Source: Lichenihabitans sp033947565 (lineage in GTDB: Bacteria; Pseudomonadota; Alphaproteobacteria; Rhizobiales; Beijerinckiaceae). Taken from it: a DNA stretch of 64,000 nt. The position numbers and the translations under genes were made by a program. Position 1 is the stretch's first letter. Each line of letters opens with the position of its first letter. The stretch lies in assembly GCF_033947565.1 (NCBI RefSeq), contig NZ_JARPVX010000002.1, forward strand, positions 1 through 64,000, written 5' to 3'. Shown piece by piece: positions 17,640 through 26,713 of this stretch. The notes beneath the pieces were generated by a model. That model was not told the DNA's origin, searched no databases, and saw nothing but the letters and a program-made list of their open reading frames with translations.

Positions 17640-19268
17640 CTAGGGGCTCGCTGCCGCGCCGGCTTCCGCCTCCACCCGAAACGCGGCGGCAAACAGCGCC
17701 CGGGTGTAGTCGGTCTTTGGACTGGCGAAAATGTCGGTCGCCGGGCCGGCCTCGACCACCTTGCCGTGCCGCATGACGATGAGCTCGGCCGCGAGCGCCC
17801 GCACCACCTTGAGGTCGTGGCTGATGAACAGGTAGGCGAGGCCACGCTTCTGCTGCAGGTCGCGCAGCAGGTCGACGATCTGGGCCTGCACCGACATGTC
17901 GAGGGCCGAGGTCGGCTCGTCCAGCACGACGAATTTCGGCTCGAGCGCCATGGCGCGCGCGATGGCGATGCGCTGGCGCTGGCCACCCGAGAATTCATGC
18001 GGGTAGCGATCCATGGCGGCCGGGTCGAGCCCCGTGTCGGCGAGCGCCCGGGCCACGATCTCGCGTCGTTCCCCATAGCCGAGGCGTCGCGACTGGACGC
18101 CGAGGCCTTCCTCGACGATATCGGCCACCGACAAGCGCGGCGACAAGGAGCCGAACGGGTCCTGGAAGACGATCTGCATGTCGCGGCGCAGCGGCCGCAT
18201 GGCCTTGGCGTCGAGCCCGTCGATGCGTTGCCCGAGATAGGCGATCGGGCCGTCCGAACGAATGAGGCGCAGCAGCGCCAGGCCGAGCGTCGTCTTGCCG
18301 GAACCCGATTCGCCCACGACACCGACCGTTTCGCCCCGTCGCACCGCGAGCGAGATGCCGTCGACTGCCTTCACGTGGCCGACCGTCTTGCGCAGGAACC
18401 CCTTGCGGATGGGAAACCAGACCTTCAGGTCATCGACGGTCAGCACGGTTTCGGCCGAGCGGTCGATCGGCGGCGGGGCGCCCTTCGGTTCGGCCGCGAG
18501 CAGCATCCTTGTATAGGCGTGCTGGGGGGCTGCGAAGACAGCCGCGGTTGGCCCTGCCTCGACGATGCGGCCTTTCTGCATGACGCAAACGTCGTCGGCA
18601 ATGCGACGCACGATGCCGAGATCGTGGGTGATGAACAGCATTGCCATGCCGTGCCGCGCCTGCAGGTCCTTGAGCAGCTTCAATACCTGCGCCTGGACGG
18701 TGACATCGAGCGCCGTGGTGGGCTCGTCGGCAATCAACAGGTCGGGCTCGTTGGCGAGCGCCATGGCGATCATCACGCGCTGGCGCTGGCCGCCGGATAA
18801 TTGGTGCGGATAGGCGCCGAGCCGTCCGGCGGGGTCCGGGATGCCGACCTCACCCAGCAGCTCGATGACGCGGGCCCGCAGCGCGGCGCGGCTACGGGTG
18901 CCGTGCAGCGCCAGGATTTCGCCCACCTGCCGCTCGATCGTATGCAGCGGGTTGAGCGACGTCATGGGTTCCTGGAACACCATGGTGATGCTTTCACCCC
19001 GGATGCCCCGCATGGTGCGCTCGTCGGCCTTGAGCAGATCCTGACCCTTGAACAGGATTGCGCCCGAAGGATGGGTGGCGCCTGCCGTGCCGAGCAGGCG
19101 CGCGATGGCCAGCGAGGTGATGGACTTGCCCGAGCCCGATTCGCCCACCAGCGCCAGGGTCTTACCCTTGTCGAGGCTGAACGAGATGCGATCGACCGCG
19201 AGCGTGGCGTGGCCACCCTGGGCGAAGGCGATCGATAGGTCGCGGACCTCTAGGAGGGGAGCGGTCAT
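17640..19268 (-). CDS. yejF: Peptide ABC transporter, duplicated ATP-binding protein
   Basis: The product is 542 residues with two complete ABC domains. The first has GESGSGKS near residue 40 and LSGGQRQRV near 155. The second has GESGSGKTT near residue 320 and FSGGQRQRI near 430. Both have Walker B and H-loop motifs. The two halves energise a YejB/YejE permease pair for oligopeptides or microcin C-like compounds. Its ATG overlaps the stop of the VapC-like toxin gene by 4 nt (ATGA), so the toxin-antitoxin pair separates it from yejE. Confidence 0.96.
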   Translation of the reverse strand: MTAPLLEVRDLSIAFAQGGHATLAVDRISFSLDKGKTLALVGESGSGKSITSLAIARLLGTAGATHPSGAILFKGQDLLKADERTMRGIRGESITMVFQEPMTSLNPLHTIERQVGEILALHGTRSRAALRARVIELLGEVGIPDPAGRLGAYPHQLSGGQRQRVMIAMALANEPDLLIADEPTTALDVTVQAQVLKLLKDLQARHGMAMLFITHDLGIVRRIADDVCVMQKGRIVEAGPTAAVFAAPQHAYTRMLLAAEPKGAPPPIDRSAETVLTVDDLKVWFPIRKGFLRKTVGHVKAVDGISLAVRRGETVGVVGESGSGKTTLGLALLRLIRSDGPIAYLGQRIDGLDAKAMRPLRRDMQIVFQDPFGSLSPRLSVADIVEEGLGVQSRRLGYGERREIVARALADTGLDPAAMDRYPHEFSGGQRQRIAIARAMALEPKFVVLDEPTSALDMSVQAQIVDLLRDLQQKRGLAYLFISHDLKVVRALAAELIVMRHGKVVEAGPATDIFASPKTDYTRALFAAAFRVEAEAGAAASP

Positions 19269-19711
19269 CGCAGAAGGTCTTCGATTTTCGCAAAAGTATC
19301 TGGAGCAAGGGCGATCGCCGGTAAGGATGGCAATGGCTTCAACCGCCGATCATCGGTGACGAAGCAACTGCAGCCGGTGCCTAGAGCCGTGGCAAGGTGG
19401 ATAGCGTCCGGCAGCTTCACTCCGAGTTGCGACTTTCGAATTTGGGCCGATCTGACCAGCACAGCCCGATCAACGGGCAAGACCGATAACGAACCGCCAG
19501 TGGTGATCAGACCCGTATAGAGTTCCACCATGAGGTCAGAGCCGAGCCGAAGAGGCTTGACCAGGAGTTCAGCCAAGGTGAGTTCGCTCGTGGAAGCGTG
19601 CAAATCTCCGGACGTGACGGCATGTAAAATATCCCAAGCGGCTTCAGAGAGCGTTCCAGTGGTTTCGAAAGCCGCGATGAAGACATTCGTGTCGAGATAG
19701 ATGGTGCTCAT
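19265..19711 (-). CDS. PIN-domain ribonuclease toxin, VapC family
   Basis: The product is 148 residues. The four acidic PIN residues can be placed: Asp in YLDTN, Glu in LTLAELL, Asp in KLPDAIHLATA and Asp in FVTDDRRL. VapC toxins cut tRNA or rRNA and are held inactive by a co-encoded antitoxin. The ATG at 19711 overlaps the antitoxin stop by one base (TGATG); a GTG at 19714 is the alternative. Its own stop overlaps the yejF start by 4 nt. Insertion inside the peptide-transporter operon is unusual. Confidence 0.92.
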   Translation of the reverse strand: MSTIYLDTNVFIAAFETTGTLSEAAWDILHAVTSGDLHASTSELTLAELLVKPLRLGSDLMVELYTGLITTGGSLSVLPVDRAVLVRSAQIRKSQLGVKLPDAIHLATALGTGCSCFVTDDRRLKPLPSLPAIALAPDTFAKIEDLLR

Positions 19712-19998
19712 CACTCCCGATCGGCCCAGTCGGCACGAAGCTCCGCTATGTGATCGGCGACGGCCTCATCGGTGGCGAAATGAGTGTGTCTGAGGTGTTT
19801 GAAGCGGGAAAAATCCCCGCCCCGCACACCGGTTCGCCTGATCTCGGCGACAGCCGGATGGTCGTCGGAACGGGCCGGCATGACGTCGTCCGCACCGCCG
19901 TCGATGATCAGCGTGACCTCGCTTTGCCCCTTTAATTCCTTGCGAAGATCCTCGGGCAGCTGCGACACGGGATAACGCTCGCGCACGATCCTGTTCAT
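19711..19998 (-). CDS. Antitoxin partner of the VapC-like toxin
   Basis: The product is 95 residues. The N-terminal part (YPVSQLPEDLRKEL, then EVTLIID) looks like a small DNA-binding fold seen in many VapB-like antitoxins. The C-terminal FATDEAVADHIAELRADWADRE region resembles the toxin-binding tails of that group. I infer antitoxin function mainly from its position directly before a PIN toxin with overlapping ends. The ATG at 19998 has AGGGGA upstream; the frame beyond it is a shadow. It begins 40 nt after the yejE stop. Confidence 0.8.
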   Translation of the reverse strand: MNRIVRERYPVSQLPEDLRKELKGQSEVTLIIDGGADDVMPARSDDHPAVAEIRRTGVRGGDFSRFKHLRHTHFATDEAVADHIAELRADWADRE

Positions 19999-20038
19999 CG
20001 TTGTCCCCTGGCTGGCGGCCTCGATCCTAGCACGCCCT

Positions 20039-21220
20039 TCACCCGAACGTCTTGCGCGGATCGAAGGCATCGCGCACGGCCTCGCCGATGAAGACCAGCA
20101 GCGACAGCATGATGGCGATGGTGAAGAAGCCCGTCAGGCCGAGCCAGGGCGCCTGGAGATTCGACTTACCCTGCAACAGAAGCTCGCCCAGCGACGGCGA
20201 GCCGGGCGGCAGGCCGAAGCCGAGGAAGTCGAGCGACGTCAGGGTGGTGATGGAGCCGTTCAGCACGAAGGGCAGGAAGGTCAGCGTCGCCACCATGGCA
20301 TTGGGCAGCAGATGCTTCCACATGATGCGGACATCCGTCAGGCCGAGTGCCCGCGCCGCCCTGACATATTCCAAGTTGCGGGCCCGCAGGAACTCGGCCC
20401 GCACCACATGGACGAGGTTGACCCAGGAAAACAACAACAGGATGCCGAGCAGCACGAAGAACGACGGCGTGACGATGGCCGACAGGATGATCAGCAGATA
20501 AAGGTGCGGCAGCGACGACCAGATCTCGATGATCCGCTGCGACACGAGATCGACCCAGCCACCGAAATAGCCCTGCACGGCGCCAGCCGCGATGCCGACC
20601 GCCGACGAGATGCCGGCGAGGATCAGCCCGAACAGGATCGAGATGCGGAAGCCGTAGAGAAGCCGCGCCACAACGTCCCGGCCCTGGTCGTCGGTGCCGA
20701 GCCAGTTCCATTCGATGGATCGGCAAGGGTTCGCCGACGGCGGGGTGCCGTGGTGGCGCAGGATGGCGGCGTGGCACTCGGCGTCGCTCAGCAGCCAGGT
20801 CGGCGGCGAGGGGGCCGGCACCGGTAGGTCGAGGTTGTGGGTCTTGTAGGAATACCGGATCGGCGGCCACACCATCCAGCCGTGGTCGGCGATCTCCTTG
20901 GCGATCACCGGGTCGCGGTAATCGGTTTCGGCCAGGAAGCCGCCGAAGGTTTCCTCGGGATAGTCATGCGCGAAGGGAAACAGGATCTGGCCCTTGTAGG
21001 ACGCGATGATCGGCTTGTCGTTGGCCACGAATTCCGAGCCGAGCGACACCGTGAATAAGACCGCGAAGAGGGCGAGCGACCACGCCCCGCGCCGGTTGCG
21101 CTTGAAATTGTCGAGGCGCCGGCGGTTGATCGGGGACAGTCTGAGCCAGCCGCGCCGGGGCAGGGGTGGGGCGAGCCGCGGCGCCGCCGTTGCGGCCGAG
21201 CGATCGAGAACCACCGTCAT
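20039..21220 (-). CDS. yejE: Peptide ABC transporter permease
   Basis: The product is 393 residues. A hydrophilic N-terminus with RRRLDNFKRNRRG leads into the first membrane span, followed by a long periplasmic loop (about residues 65-165), then five further spans. The ATPase-contact EAA loop is seen as RAARALGLTDVRIMWKHLLPNA. The long loop is typical of YejE rather than DppC. The ATG at 21220 has GGGAGG 10 nt upstream; the open frame above it runs into yejB and is a shadow. The antitoxin gene follows. Confidence 0.95.
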   Translation of the reverse strand: MTVVLDRSAATAAPRLAPPLPRRGWLRLSPINRRRLDNFKRNRRGAWSLALFAVLFTVSLGSEFVANDKPIIASYKGQILFPFAHDYPEETFGGFLAETDYRDPVIAKEIADHGWMVWPPIRYSYKTHNLDLPVPAPSPPTWLLSDAECHAAILRHHGTPPSANPCRSIEWNWLGTDDQGRDVVARLLYGFRISILFGLILAGISSAVGIAAGAVQGYFGGWVDLVSQRIIEIWSSLPHLYLLIILSAIVTPSFFVLLGILLLFSWVNLVHVVRAEFLRARNLEYVRAARALGLTDVRIMWKHLLPNAMVATLTFLPFVLNGSITTLTSLDFLGFGLPPGSPSLGELLLQGKSNLQAPWLGLTGFFTIAIMLSLLVFIGEAVRDAFDPRKTFG

Positions 21221-21225
21221 GGTTG

Positions 21226-22310
21226 TCAAACCTCCCGGGTGTCGAAATCGATGCGCGGATCGATCCAGGTGTAGGTCAGGTCGGACAGGAGGTTCACCAC
21301 GAGGCCCAGCAGGGCAAAAATGTACAGGGTGGCGAAGACCACCGGATAATCGCGGTTGAGGATCGACTCGTAGGACAAAAGGCCCAGCCCATCGAGCGAA
21401 AAGATGCTCTCGATCAACAGCGCGCCGGTGAAGAAGGCGGACACGAAGGCGCCCGGGAAGCCCGCCACCACGATCATCATGGCGTTGCGGAACACATGGC
21501 CGTAGAGCACCTGGCGCTCGCTCAGGCCCTTCATGCGGGCCGTCTGCACGTATTGCTTCTTGATCTCGTCCAGGAAGGAATTCTTGGTCAGGAAGGTGGC
21601 GGTCGCAAAGGCACCGACCGACATGGCGATCACCGGCAAGGTGATGTGCCACAGGTAGTCGGTGGCTTTGTGCCACAGGTCGAGCTCGGCCCAGTTGTCC
21701 GACGTGAGGCCGCGCAGCGGGAACACCTGCATAAAGGAGCCACCGGCGAAGAGCACGATCAACAGGATGGCGAAGAGGAAGCTCGGGATCGCATAGCCGA
21801 GGATGACCACGCTCGAAGTCCAGACGTCGAAGCGAGAGCCGTCCCGCACCGCCTTCGCGATGCCGAGCGGAATCGAGATCGCATAAGAGATCAACGTCAT
21901 CCAGAGCCCGAGCGAAACCGAGACCGGCAGCTTCTCGCCGATCAGCTTGAGCACCGGTGTGTCGCGGAAATAACTCTTGCCGAAGTCGAAGACCGCGTAG
22001 TTGCGGATCATCAGCCAGAACCGTTCGTAGGCCGGCTTGTCGAAGCCGAACTGTTGCTCGAGTTCCTTGATGAACTTCGGGTCGAGCCCTTGCGCACCGC
22101 GATAGCGCGAAGCGTCACCGCCGCCCTGGCCGAGAGCCGCCGCCCCGATGTTCGCCTATATCGCCCGCCGCCATTGAGGCCCTGAAGCTGCGCCACGATG
22201 CGCTCGACCGGGCCGCCGGGCGCGAATTGCACGATCACGAAGGACACCAGCATGATGCCGAAGATGGTCGGCACCATGAGCAGCAGGCGGCGGGCGATAT
22301 AGGCGAGCAT
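21226..22310 (-). pseudogene. yejB: Peptide ABC transporter permease, frameshifted
   Basis: The N-terminal part starts at the ATG at 22310 with MLAYIARRLLLM and runs correctly to about AQLQGLNGG. The frame then changes and the first frame stops at 22011. The rest (RYRGAQGLDPKF, KPAYERFWLMIRNY, on to DPRIDFDTREV at 21226) is a normal YejB in another frame, which is closed upstream by a TAG near 22158. No start codon lies between that TAG and the Met at 22011, so a complete permease cannot be made without a frameshift. The break coincides with a 33-nt inverted copy of the gene's own start. Either the transporter is broken in this strain or the sequence is wrong here. Confidence 0.9.
22140..22172 (+). 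repeat. Inverted copy of the yejB start region (derived arm)
   Basis: These 33 bases equal the reverse complement of 22286-22318 at 32 of 33 positions. On the plus strand they recreate an ATG at 22148 followed by codons for FAYIARR and then a stop two codons later. I take this arm as derived because the other arm holds the conserved functional start codon and eight upstream bases. It sits exactly where the yejB frame breaks. Confidence 0.9.
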
Positions 22311-22318
22311 CGGGGCGG
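22286..22318 (+). repeat. Source arm of the yejB inverted repeat
   Basis: This arm covers the first eight codons of yejB, its start codon (22308-22310) and eight bases upstream. It is separated from the inverted copy at 22140-22172 by 113 nt. The only mismatch is the base at 22307, in the second codon of yejB. Confidence 0.9.
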
Positions 22319-22388
22319 AACACTAAGCGAGGAGGGCCGCGTCGCCTAACGGGAAATGGTCGGGCGACGGGATCGCGTCAGCCTCGCG

Positions 22389-24269
22389 TCAGGGTCCGAC
22401 CCGCAGGGCCTGGACTTTCGCGTCGTCGGCCCACCAGGTCGACAGGACGCCGGGGTCGTATTTCGGTGGTGTCGCGGGGCGGCCGAACAGGTCCCAATAG
22501 GCGAGCCAATGATCGGGATTGTTCCACATCAGCACGCCGTAGAAGCCGGCCCGCAGCACGCGGTCGAGGCAGCGGCAGATCGTGGTCAGCTCGGCCCGAC
22601 TTTGGGCCACCAGGGCCTTCTCGATCAAGGCGTCCACCACGGGATCGGCGACGCCGGTCAGGTTCTGCGATCCCGGCGTGCGGGCGGCCTCCGAGCCGTA
22701 GATGACCCGCAGATCCTCGCCGGGCGTGAAGCTCGCGCCGTAGCGCTGGGTGACGACGTCATAGTCGAAAGCATTGACCCGCGCCTGATATTGCGCCGTG
22801 TCCACCACCCGGTAGTTGGCGTCGATGCCGAGCAGGCGCAGGTTCTTGATGAAGGGCGCCGTGTGGCGCTCGAGCGCCCCTTGAAAATCGAGGAACTCGA
22901 TCGTCAGTGGCTCGCCCGACGGCAGCTTCAGGACGGTACCGTCGCGCGTGCAGCCGGCGGCGACGAGCAGCTTGTAGGCTTGAGCCAGGAGGGCGCGGTC
23001 CTGGCCGGAGCCGTCCGATTTCGGCGGCATCGGGGCTTCGCCGAAGACAAGGTCGCTCACCTTGCCGCGGAACGGCTCAAGCAGGGCCAACTCCTCCGGG
23101 CTTGGCGTGCCAACCGCAGCCATGCCGGAGTTCTGGAAGTAGGAGACGGTGCGCTGGAACAGCCCGAACATGATGTTCTGGTTGGTCCATTCGAAGTCGA
23201 AGGCGTAGCGCAGCGCGTCGCGAATGCGCGGATCCTGGAACTTCGGCCGCCGCGAGTTGAACCACCAGGCCTGGACGCCGCGCGGTGCCTGGTCGGTGAT
23301 CGTTTCCTTCTTGACCCGCCCATCCTTGACGGCCGGGAAGTCGTAGCCCTTGGCCCAGTTGATGGAGGTGAAATCCTCCTGAAAGGTGATGACGCCCGAT
23401 TTGAAGCCCTCGAACCCGACCTGCCGTTCGCGGAAATATTCGTAGCGGACCAGGTCGAAGTTGCTCTGGCCGAGGTTGATCGGCAGATCTTTGGCCCAGT
23501 AGTCCTTGACGCGCTCGAACCCGATGAACCGGCCCTGCTCGAAGGCGCCCACCTTATAGGCGCTCGAACCGAGCGGCCGCTCCAGCGTGGTCTGGTCGAA
23601 GGGCTGCGTCCGGTAATAAGCCTTCGAGAAGATCGGCTGTCCCGCGATGATGAGCGGCAGGTCGCGGCTGCGGGCCGGGTTGAGGGTGATCCGCACCGTG
23701 CCGGGATCCTCCGCCACCGCCGCATCGAGGTGCCGCAGGGTGGTGCGGATCACCGGATGGCCTTTGTCCTTGAGGATATTGAGCGAGAAGGCGACATCGG
23801 CGGCCGTCAGCGGCGAACCGTCATGGAAACGCGCCTCGGGCCGTAGGGAGAACCGGTAGGTCAGCTTGTCGGCCGACCAGCGCACCGATTTCGCCGCGAG
23901 GCCATAAAGCGCGCTGGGCTCGTCCAACGATCCCGTCATCAGGGTGTCGAAGATCGTCCCCATTCCGGCGGCGCCATTGCCTTTCAGGATGAAGATGTTC
24001 AGCGTGTCGAAGGTGGTGAAGTTCTGGTTGCCGCCGCCGCCGCCCGTCTGCAGCCGGATGGCGCCGCCCTTCGGCGCCTGCAGGTTGACGTAGGGCAGGG
24101 CCTTGAAGTCGGGCGGCAAGGCGAGATCGCCGAACACGGACAGGCCGTGGCTCTCGGCCTCACCCGTGGCGGCCTCGGCGGCCATCGACCACGGACCATG
24201 CGACAGGGCCGAGGCGGCCACAAGGCTGCCACCGCCCAACAAGGACGCCCGGCGGGTGATGGCAGACAT
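22389..24269 (-). CDS. yejA: Peptide ABC transporter, periplasmic binding protein
   Basis: The product is 626 residues. The N-terminus ITRRASLLGGGSLVAASAL carries a twin-arginine-like signal. The mature protein has the family-5 solute-binding blocks: HGLSVFGDLALPPDF, LQAPKGGAIR, RPEARFHDGSPLTAADVAFS and RYAFDFEWTNQN. Length and the HGLS/FKALPYVN start fit YejA rather than DppA. It captures peptides in the periplasm for YejB/YejE. The ATG at 24269 has GGAG 6 nt upstream. It is the first gene of the yej operon, 78 nt before yejB. Confidence 0.95.
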   Translation of the reverse strand: MSAITRRASLLGGGSLVAASALSHGPWSMAAEAATGEAESHGLSVFGDLALPPDFKALPYVNLQAPKGGAIRLQTGGGGGNQNFTTFDTLNIFILKGNGAAGMGTIFDTLMTGSLDEPSALYGLAAKSVRWSADKLTYRFSLRPEARFHDGSPLTAADVAFSLNILKDKGHPVIRTTLRHLDAAVAEDPGTVRITLNPARSRDLPLIIAGQPIFSKAYYRTQPFDQTTLERPLGSSAYKVGAFEQGRFIGFERVKDYWAKDLPINLGQSNFDLVRYEYFRERQVGFEGFKSGVITFQEDFTSINWAKGYDFPAVKDGRVKKETITDQAPRGVQAWWFNSRRPKFQDPRIRDALRYAFDFEWTNQNIMFGLFQRTVSYFQNSGMAAVGTPSPEELALLEPFRGKVSDLVFGEAPMPPKSDGSGQDRALLAQAYKLLVAAGCTRDGTVLKLPSGEPLTIEFLDFQGALERHTAPFIKNLRLLGIDANYRVVDTAQYQARVNAFDYDVVTQRYGASFTPGEDLRVIYGSEAARTPGSQNLTGVADPVVDALIEKALVAQSRAELTTICRCLDRVLRAGFYGVLMWNNPDHWLAYWDLFGRPATPPKYDPGVLSTWWADDAKVQALRVGP

Positions 24270-24414
24270 TTGCAACTCCGTCGCATGCGGCGGCGGCTTG
24301 GCGCCGGCCGGTTCCTGCCGGCTTGGCCGGTCGATACCGGCCACATGGGGCAGGGATCCGCCAAGAAAAAGGCGGGCGCGGGTCGCGCGGCGCGGAAACG
24401 CCCGGGGCTTGCCC

Positions 24415-24951
24415 TCAGGGTTTCGGCAGCGGCTCCGGGTTGTCGGACAGTTTGTCCAGGTAGGCGATGATGGCGGCCCGCTTCTCGGGGCTGCCCTCGC
24501 CCGCGAAGCCCATCTTGGTGCCGGCCACATAGGCCTTCGGGTTGGTGATGAATTTGTTGACGTCGTCCATGGTCCAGGCGCCACCCTTCGCCTTCAAGGC
24601 ATCGGAATAATTGAACCCGGCCACCGAGGCGACCTGCCGGCCCACCACGCCCCACAACGGCGGCCCGACCTTGGCGCCCTGACCCTTTTCGAAGTTGTGG
24701 CAGGCCCCGCAGGCCTTGGCGAAGGCTTGGCCCTTGACCGGATCGGCCTTGGCCAACAACACCGGCAAAGGCTCGGCGGGGGCCGAAGGCGTCGCGGACG
24801 TTTGCTCGGCCGCCGCGGAAGGAAGATCATAGCCCGGCTTCGCTGGCACGCCCGGGGCGAAGATCATGTGGGCCGCGATGCCCAGCATCATGGTCAACGT
24901 CAGAGTGCCGAGGACGCCCCCGGCGATCTTGTTGAATTCGAAGGAATCCAT
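24415..24951 (-). CDS. cycM: Membrane-anchored cytochrome c (CycM type)
   Basis: The product is 178 residues. It starts MDSFEFNKIAGGVLGTL, a non-cleaved membrane anchor at about residues 8-28, followed by a Pro/Ala-rich linker. The heme site CGACH is near residue 83, and the axial methionine is probably in TKMGF. Such c552-type cytochromes carry electrons from the bc1 complex to aa3 oxidase, which fits the oxidase operon elsewhere in this window. ATG codons at 24954 and 24951 are adjacent; the second matches the family start. Confidence 0.92.
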   Translation of the reverse strand: MDSFEFNKIAGGVLGTLTLTMMLGIAAHMIFAPGVPAKPGYDLPSAAAEQTSATPSAPAEPLPVLLAKADPVKGQAFAKACGACHNFEKGQGAKVGPPLWGVVGRQVASVAGFNYSDALKAKGGAWTMDDVNKFITNPKAYVAGTKMGFAGEGSPEKRAAIIAYLDKLSDNPEPLPKP

Positions 24952-25124
24952 CATCCCTGGAGCCGCCCGTCCCTGTTCTGGCCGGTCGTCGAGCGCCGGC
25001 TCACTTTGCCATCGATTACGCACTTTGCCGCGCGCTTTGCAACACGTATAAGCCCGAGCCCGCGTGCCGCCTTGGCGCGCCCCCTCGCGATGCCTCGAAC
25101 GGGACATCGCCGCGACATCGGTTG

Positions 25125-25862
25125 ATGCAGAACCCGCTCATCCTCGTTCCCGCCCGCATGGCCTCGACGCGCCTGCCCGGCAAGCCGCTGCTGCCGATCC
25201 ACGGCGTGCCGATGATCGTCCATGTGTGGCGCCGCGCCATCGAGGCCGACCTCGGCCCGGTGGTGGTGGCGGTCGACGATCCGCGGGTTGCCGACGCCAT
25301 CGCGGCCGTCGGCGGCCGAAGCGTGATGACCCGCGCCGATCATCCTTCGGGCACCGATCGGATCTTCGAGGCGCTGCAGCGCCTCGATCCCGACGGCCAG
25401 CATGATGCCATCGTGAACCTGCAGGGCGATCTGCCGACAGTGGCGCCCGATGCCGTCCGGGCCGCGCTGGAGCCGCTCGACGACCCGGCGGTGTCCATCG
25501 CGACGCTCGCGGCCCCGATCGTCCGGGCCGAGGAGCGGGACGACCCGAACGTCGTCAAGGTGGTCGGCACCATGGTCGGCCAGGATCGATTGCGGGCACT
25601 CTATTTCACGCGGGCGACGGCGCCTTGGGGCGACGGGCCCTTGCTGCATCACATCGGCCTTTACGCTTATCGGCGCGACGCCCTGGCGCGTTTCGTGGCG
25701 CTGCCGCCGTCCCCCCTCGAACAACGGGAGCGGCTCGAACAGCTCAGGGCCATCGAGGCCGGCCTGCGCATCGACGTGCGCCTCGTCGATGCCGTGCCGT
25801 TCGGCGTCGACACCCCGCACGATCTCGCCCGCGCCTCCGACCTGATGAGCCCGACCGCATGA
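25125..25862 (+). CDS. kdsB: 3-deoxy-manno-octulosonate cytidylyltransferase
   Basis: The enzyme activates KDO as CMP-KDO for lipopolysaccharide core synthesis in the cytoplasm. It is 245 residues. Family blocks are LVPARMASTRLPGKPL with the CTP-binding Arg/Lys, HPSGTDRI, NLQGDLP and the C-terminal VPFGVDTPHDL. An ATG at 25125 is preferred over the TTG at 25122. Its stop overlaps the pheA start by 4 nt (ATGA), so the pair is co-translated. It is divergent from the cytochrome gene. Confidence 0.96.
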   Translation: MQNPLILVPARMASTRLPGKPLLPIHGVPMIVHVWRRAIEADLGPVVVAVDDPRVADAIAAVGGRSVMTRADHPSGTDRIFEALQRLDPDGQHDAIVNLQGDLPTVAPDAVRAALEPLDDPAVSIATLAAPIVRAEERDDPNVVKVVGTMVGQDRLRALYFTRATAPWGDGPLLHHIGLYAYRRDALARFVALPPSPLEQRERLEQLRAIEAGLRIDVRLVDAVPFGVDTPHDLARASDLMSPTA

Positions 25863-26713
25863 CAACAACCATCGCCTACCAGGGCGAACCCGGCGCCAAT
25901 TCGCACATTGCCTGCGCGGACCAATATCCCGACTGGACGCCGCTTCCCTGCGCCACCTTTGAGGATGCCTTTGCGGCCGTGACGGGCGGCGCGGCCGACT
26001 TGGCGATGATCCCGATCGAGAACTCGATCGCCGGCCGGGTGGCGGATATCCACCTCCTGATGCCGAATGCCGGCCTGCATATCGTGGGCGAGTATTTCCT
26101 GCCGATCCGCTTTCAGCTGATGGCGGTGCCGGGTGCCCGTATCGACGCGCTGAAAAGCGTCTACAGCCACGTGCACGCCCTGGGGCAATGCCGCCGCATC
26201 ATCCGCCGCCTTGGCCTGACGGCCCATGTGGCGGGCGACACGGCCGGCTCGGCCCGGCAGGTGGCCGAATGGCGCGACCCCACCAAGGCCTCGCTGGCGC
26301 CGCGGCTGGCAGCCTCGATCTATGGCCTCGACATCCTGGCCGAGAACGTCGAGGACGCCGACCACAACACCACCCGCTTCGTGGTGCTGTCGCGCGAGCC
26401 GGCTGTGCCGGCCGCCGGCAACGGCCCGGTGGTGACCACCTTCGTGTTCCGGGTCCGCAACGTGCCGGCCGCGCTCTACAAGGCGCTCGGCGGGTTCGCC
26501 ACCAACGCGGTCAACATGACCAAGCTCGAATCCTATATGGTCGAGGGCGAGTTCACGGCGACGCAGTTTTTGGCCGACGTCGACGGCCACCCGGATGATC
26601 CCGCCTTGGCGCGTGCGCTGGAAGAACTGTCCTTTTTTTCCCGCGAAGTCCGGGTGCTCGGCACCTACCCGGCGCATCCGTTCCGCGTGGCCACGCGCAA
26701 AGCCACGATGTGA
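25859..26713 (+). CDS. pheA: Prephenate dehydratase
   Basis: The enzyme converts prephenate to phenylpyruvate for phenylalanine synthesis. It is 284 residues and monofunctional: no chorismate mutase domain precedes it. The catalytic domain starts IAYQGEPGANSH and has PIENSIAGRV, SVYSHVHALGQCR and the catalytic Thr in HNTTRFVVL. A C-terminal ACT domain (about residues 195-275) with NMTKLESYM suggests feedback inhibition by phenylalanine. It overlaps kdsB by 4 nt and ogt by 4 nt. Confidence 0.97.
   Translation: MTTTIAYQGEPGANSHIACADQYPDWTPLPCATFEDAFAAVTGGAADLAMIPIENSIAGRVADIHLLMPNAGLHIVGEYFLPIRFQLMAVPGARIDALKSVYSHVHALGQCRRIIRRLGLTAHVAGDTAGSARQVAEWRDPTKASLAPRLAASIYGLDILAENVEDADHNTTRFVVLSREPAVPAAGNGPVVTTFVFRVRNVPAALYKALGGFATNAVNMTKLESYMVEGEFTATQFLADVDGHPDDPALARALEELSFFSREVRVLGTYPAHPFRVATRKATM

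Noticed and set aside
22148..22177. Mini reading frame on the plus strand starting like YejB (MFAYIARR)
   Set aside because: It is only the inverted copy of the yejB start and ends after nine codons; it is explained by the repeat.
22356..23846. Plus-strand frame of 496 codons opposite yejA
   Set aside because: yejA is clearly real by its signal sequence and binding-protein motifs; the antisense frame has none.
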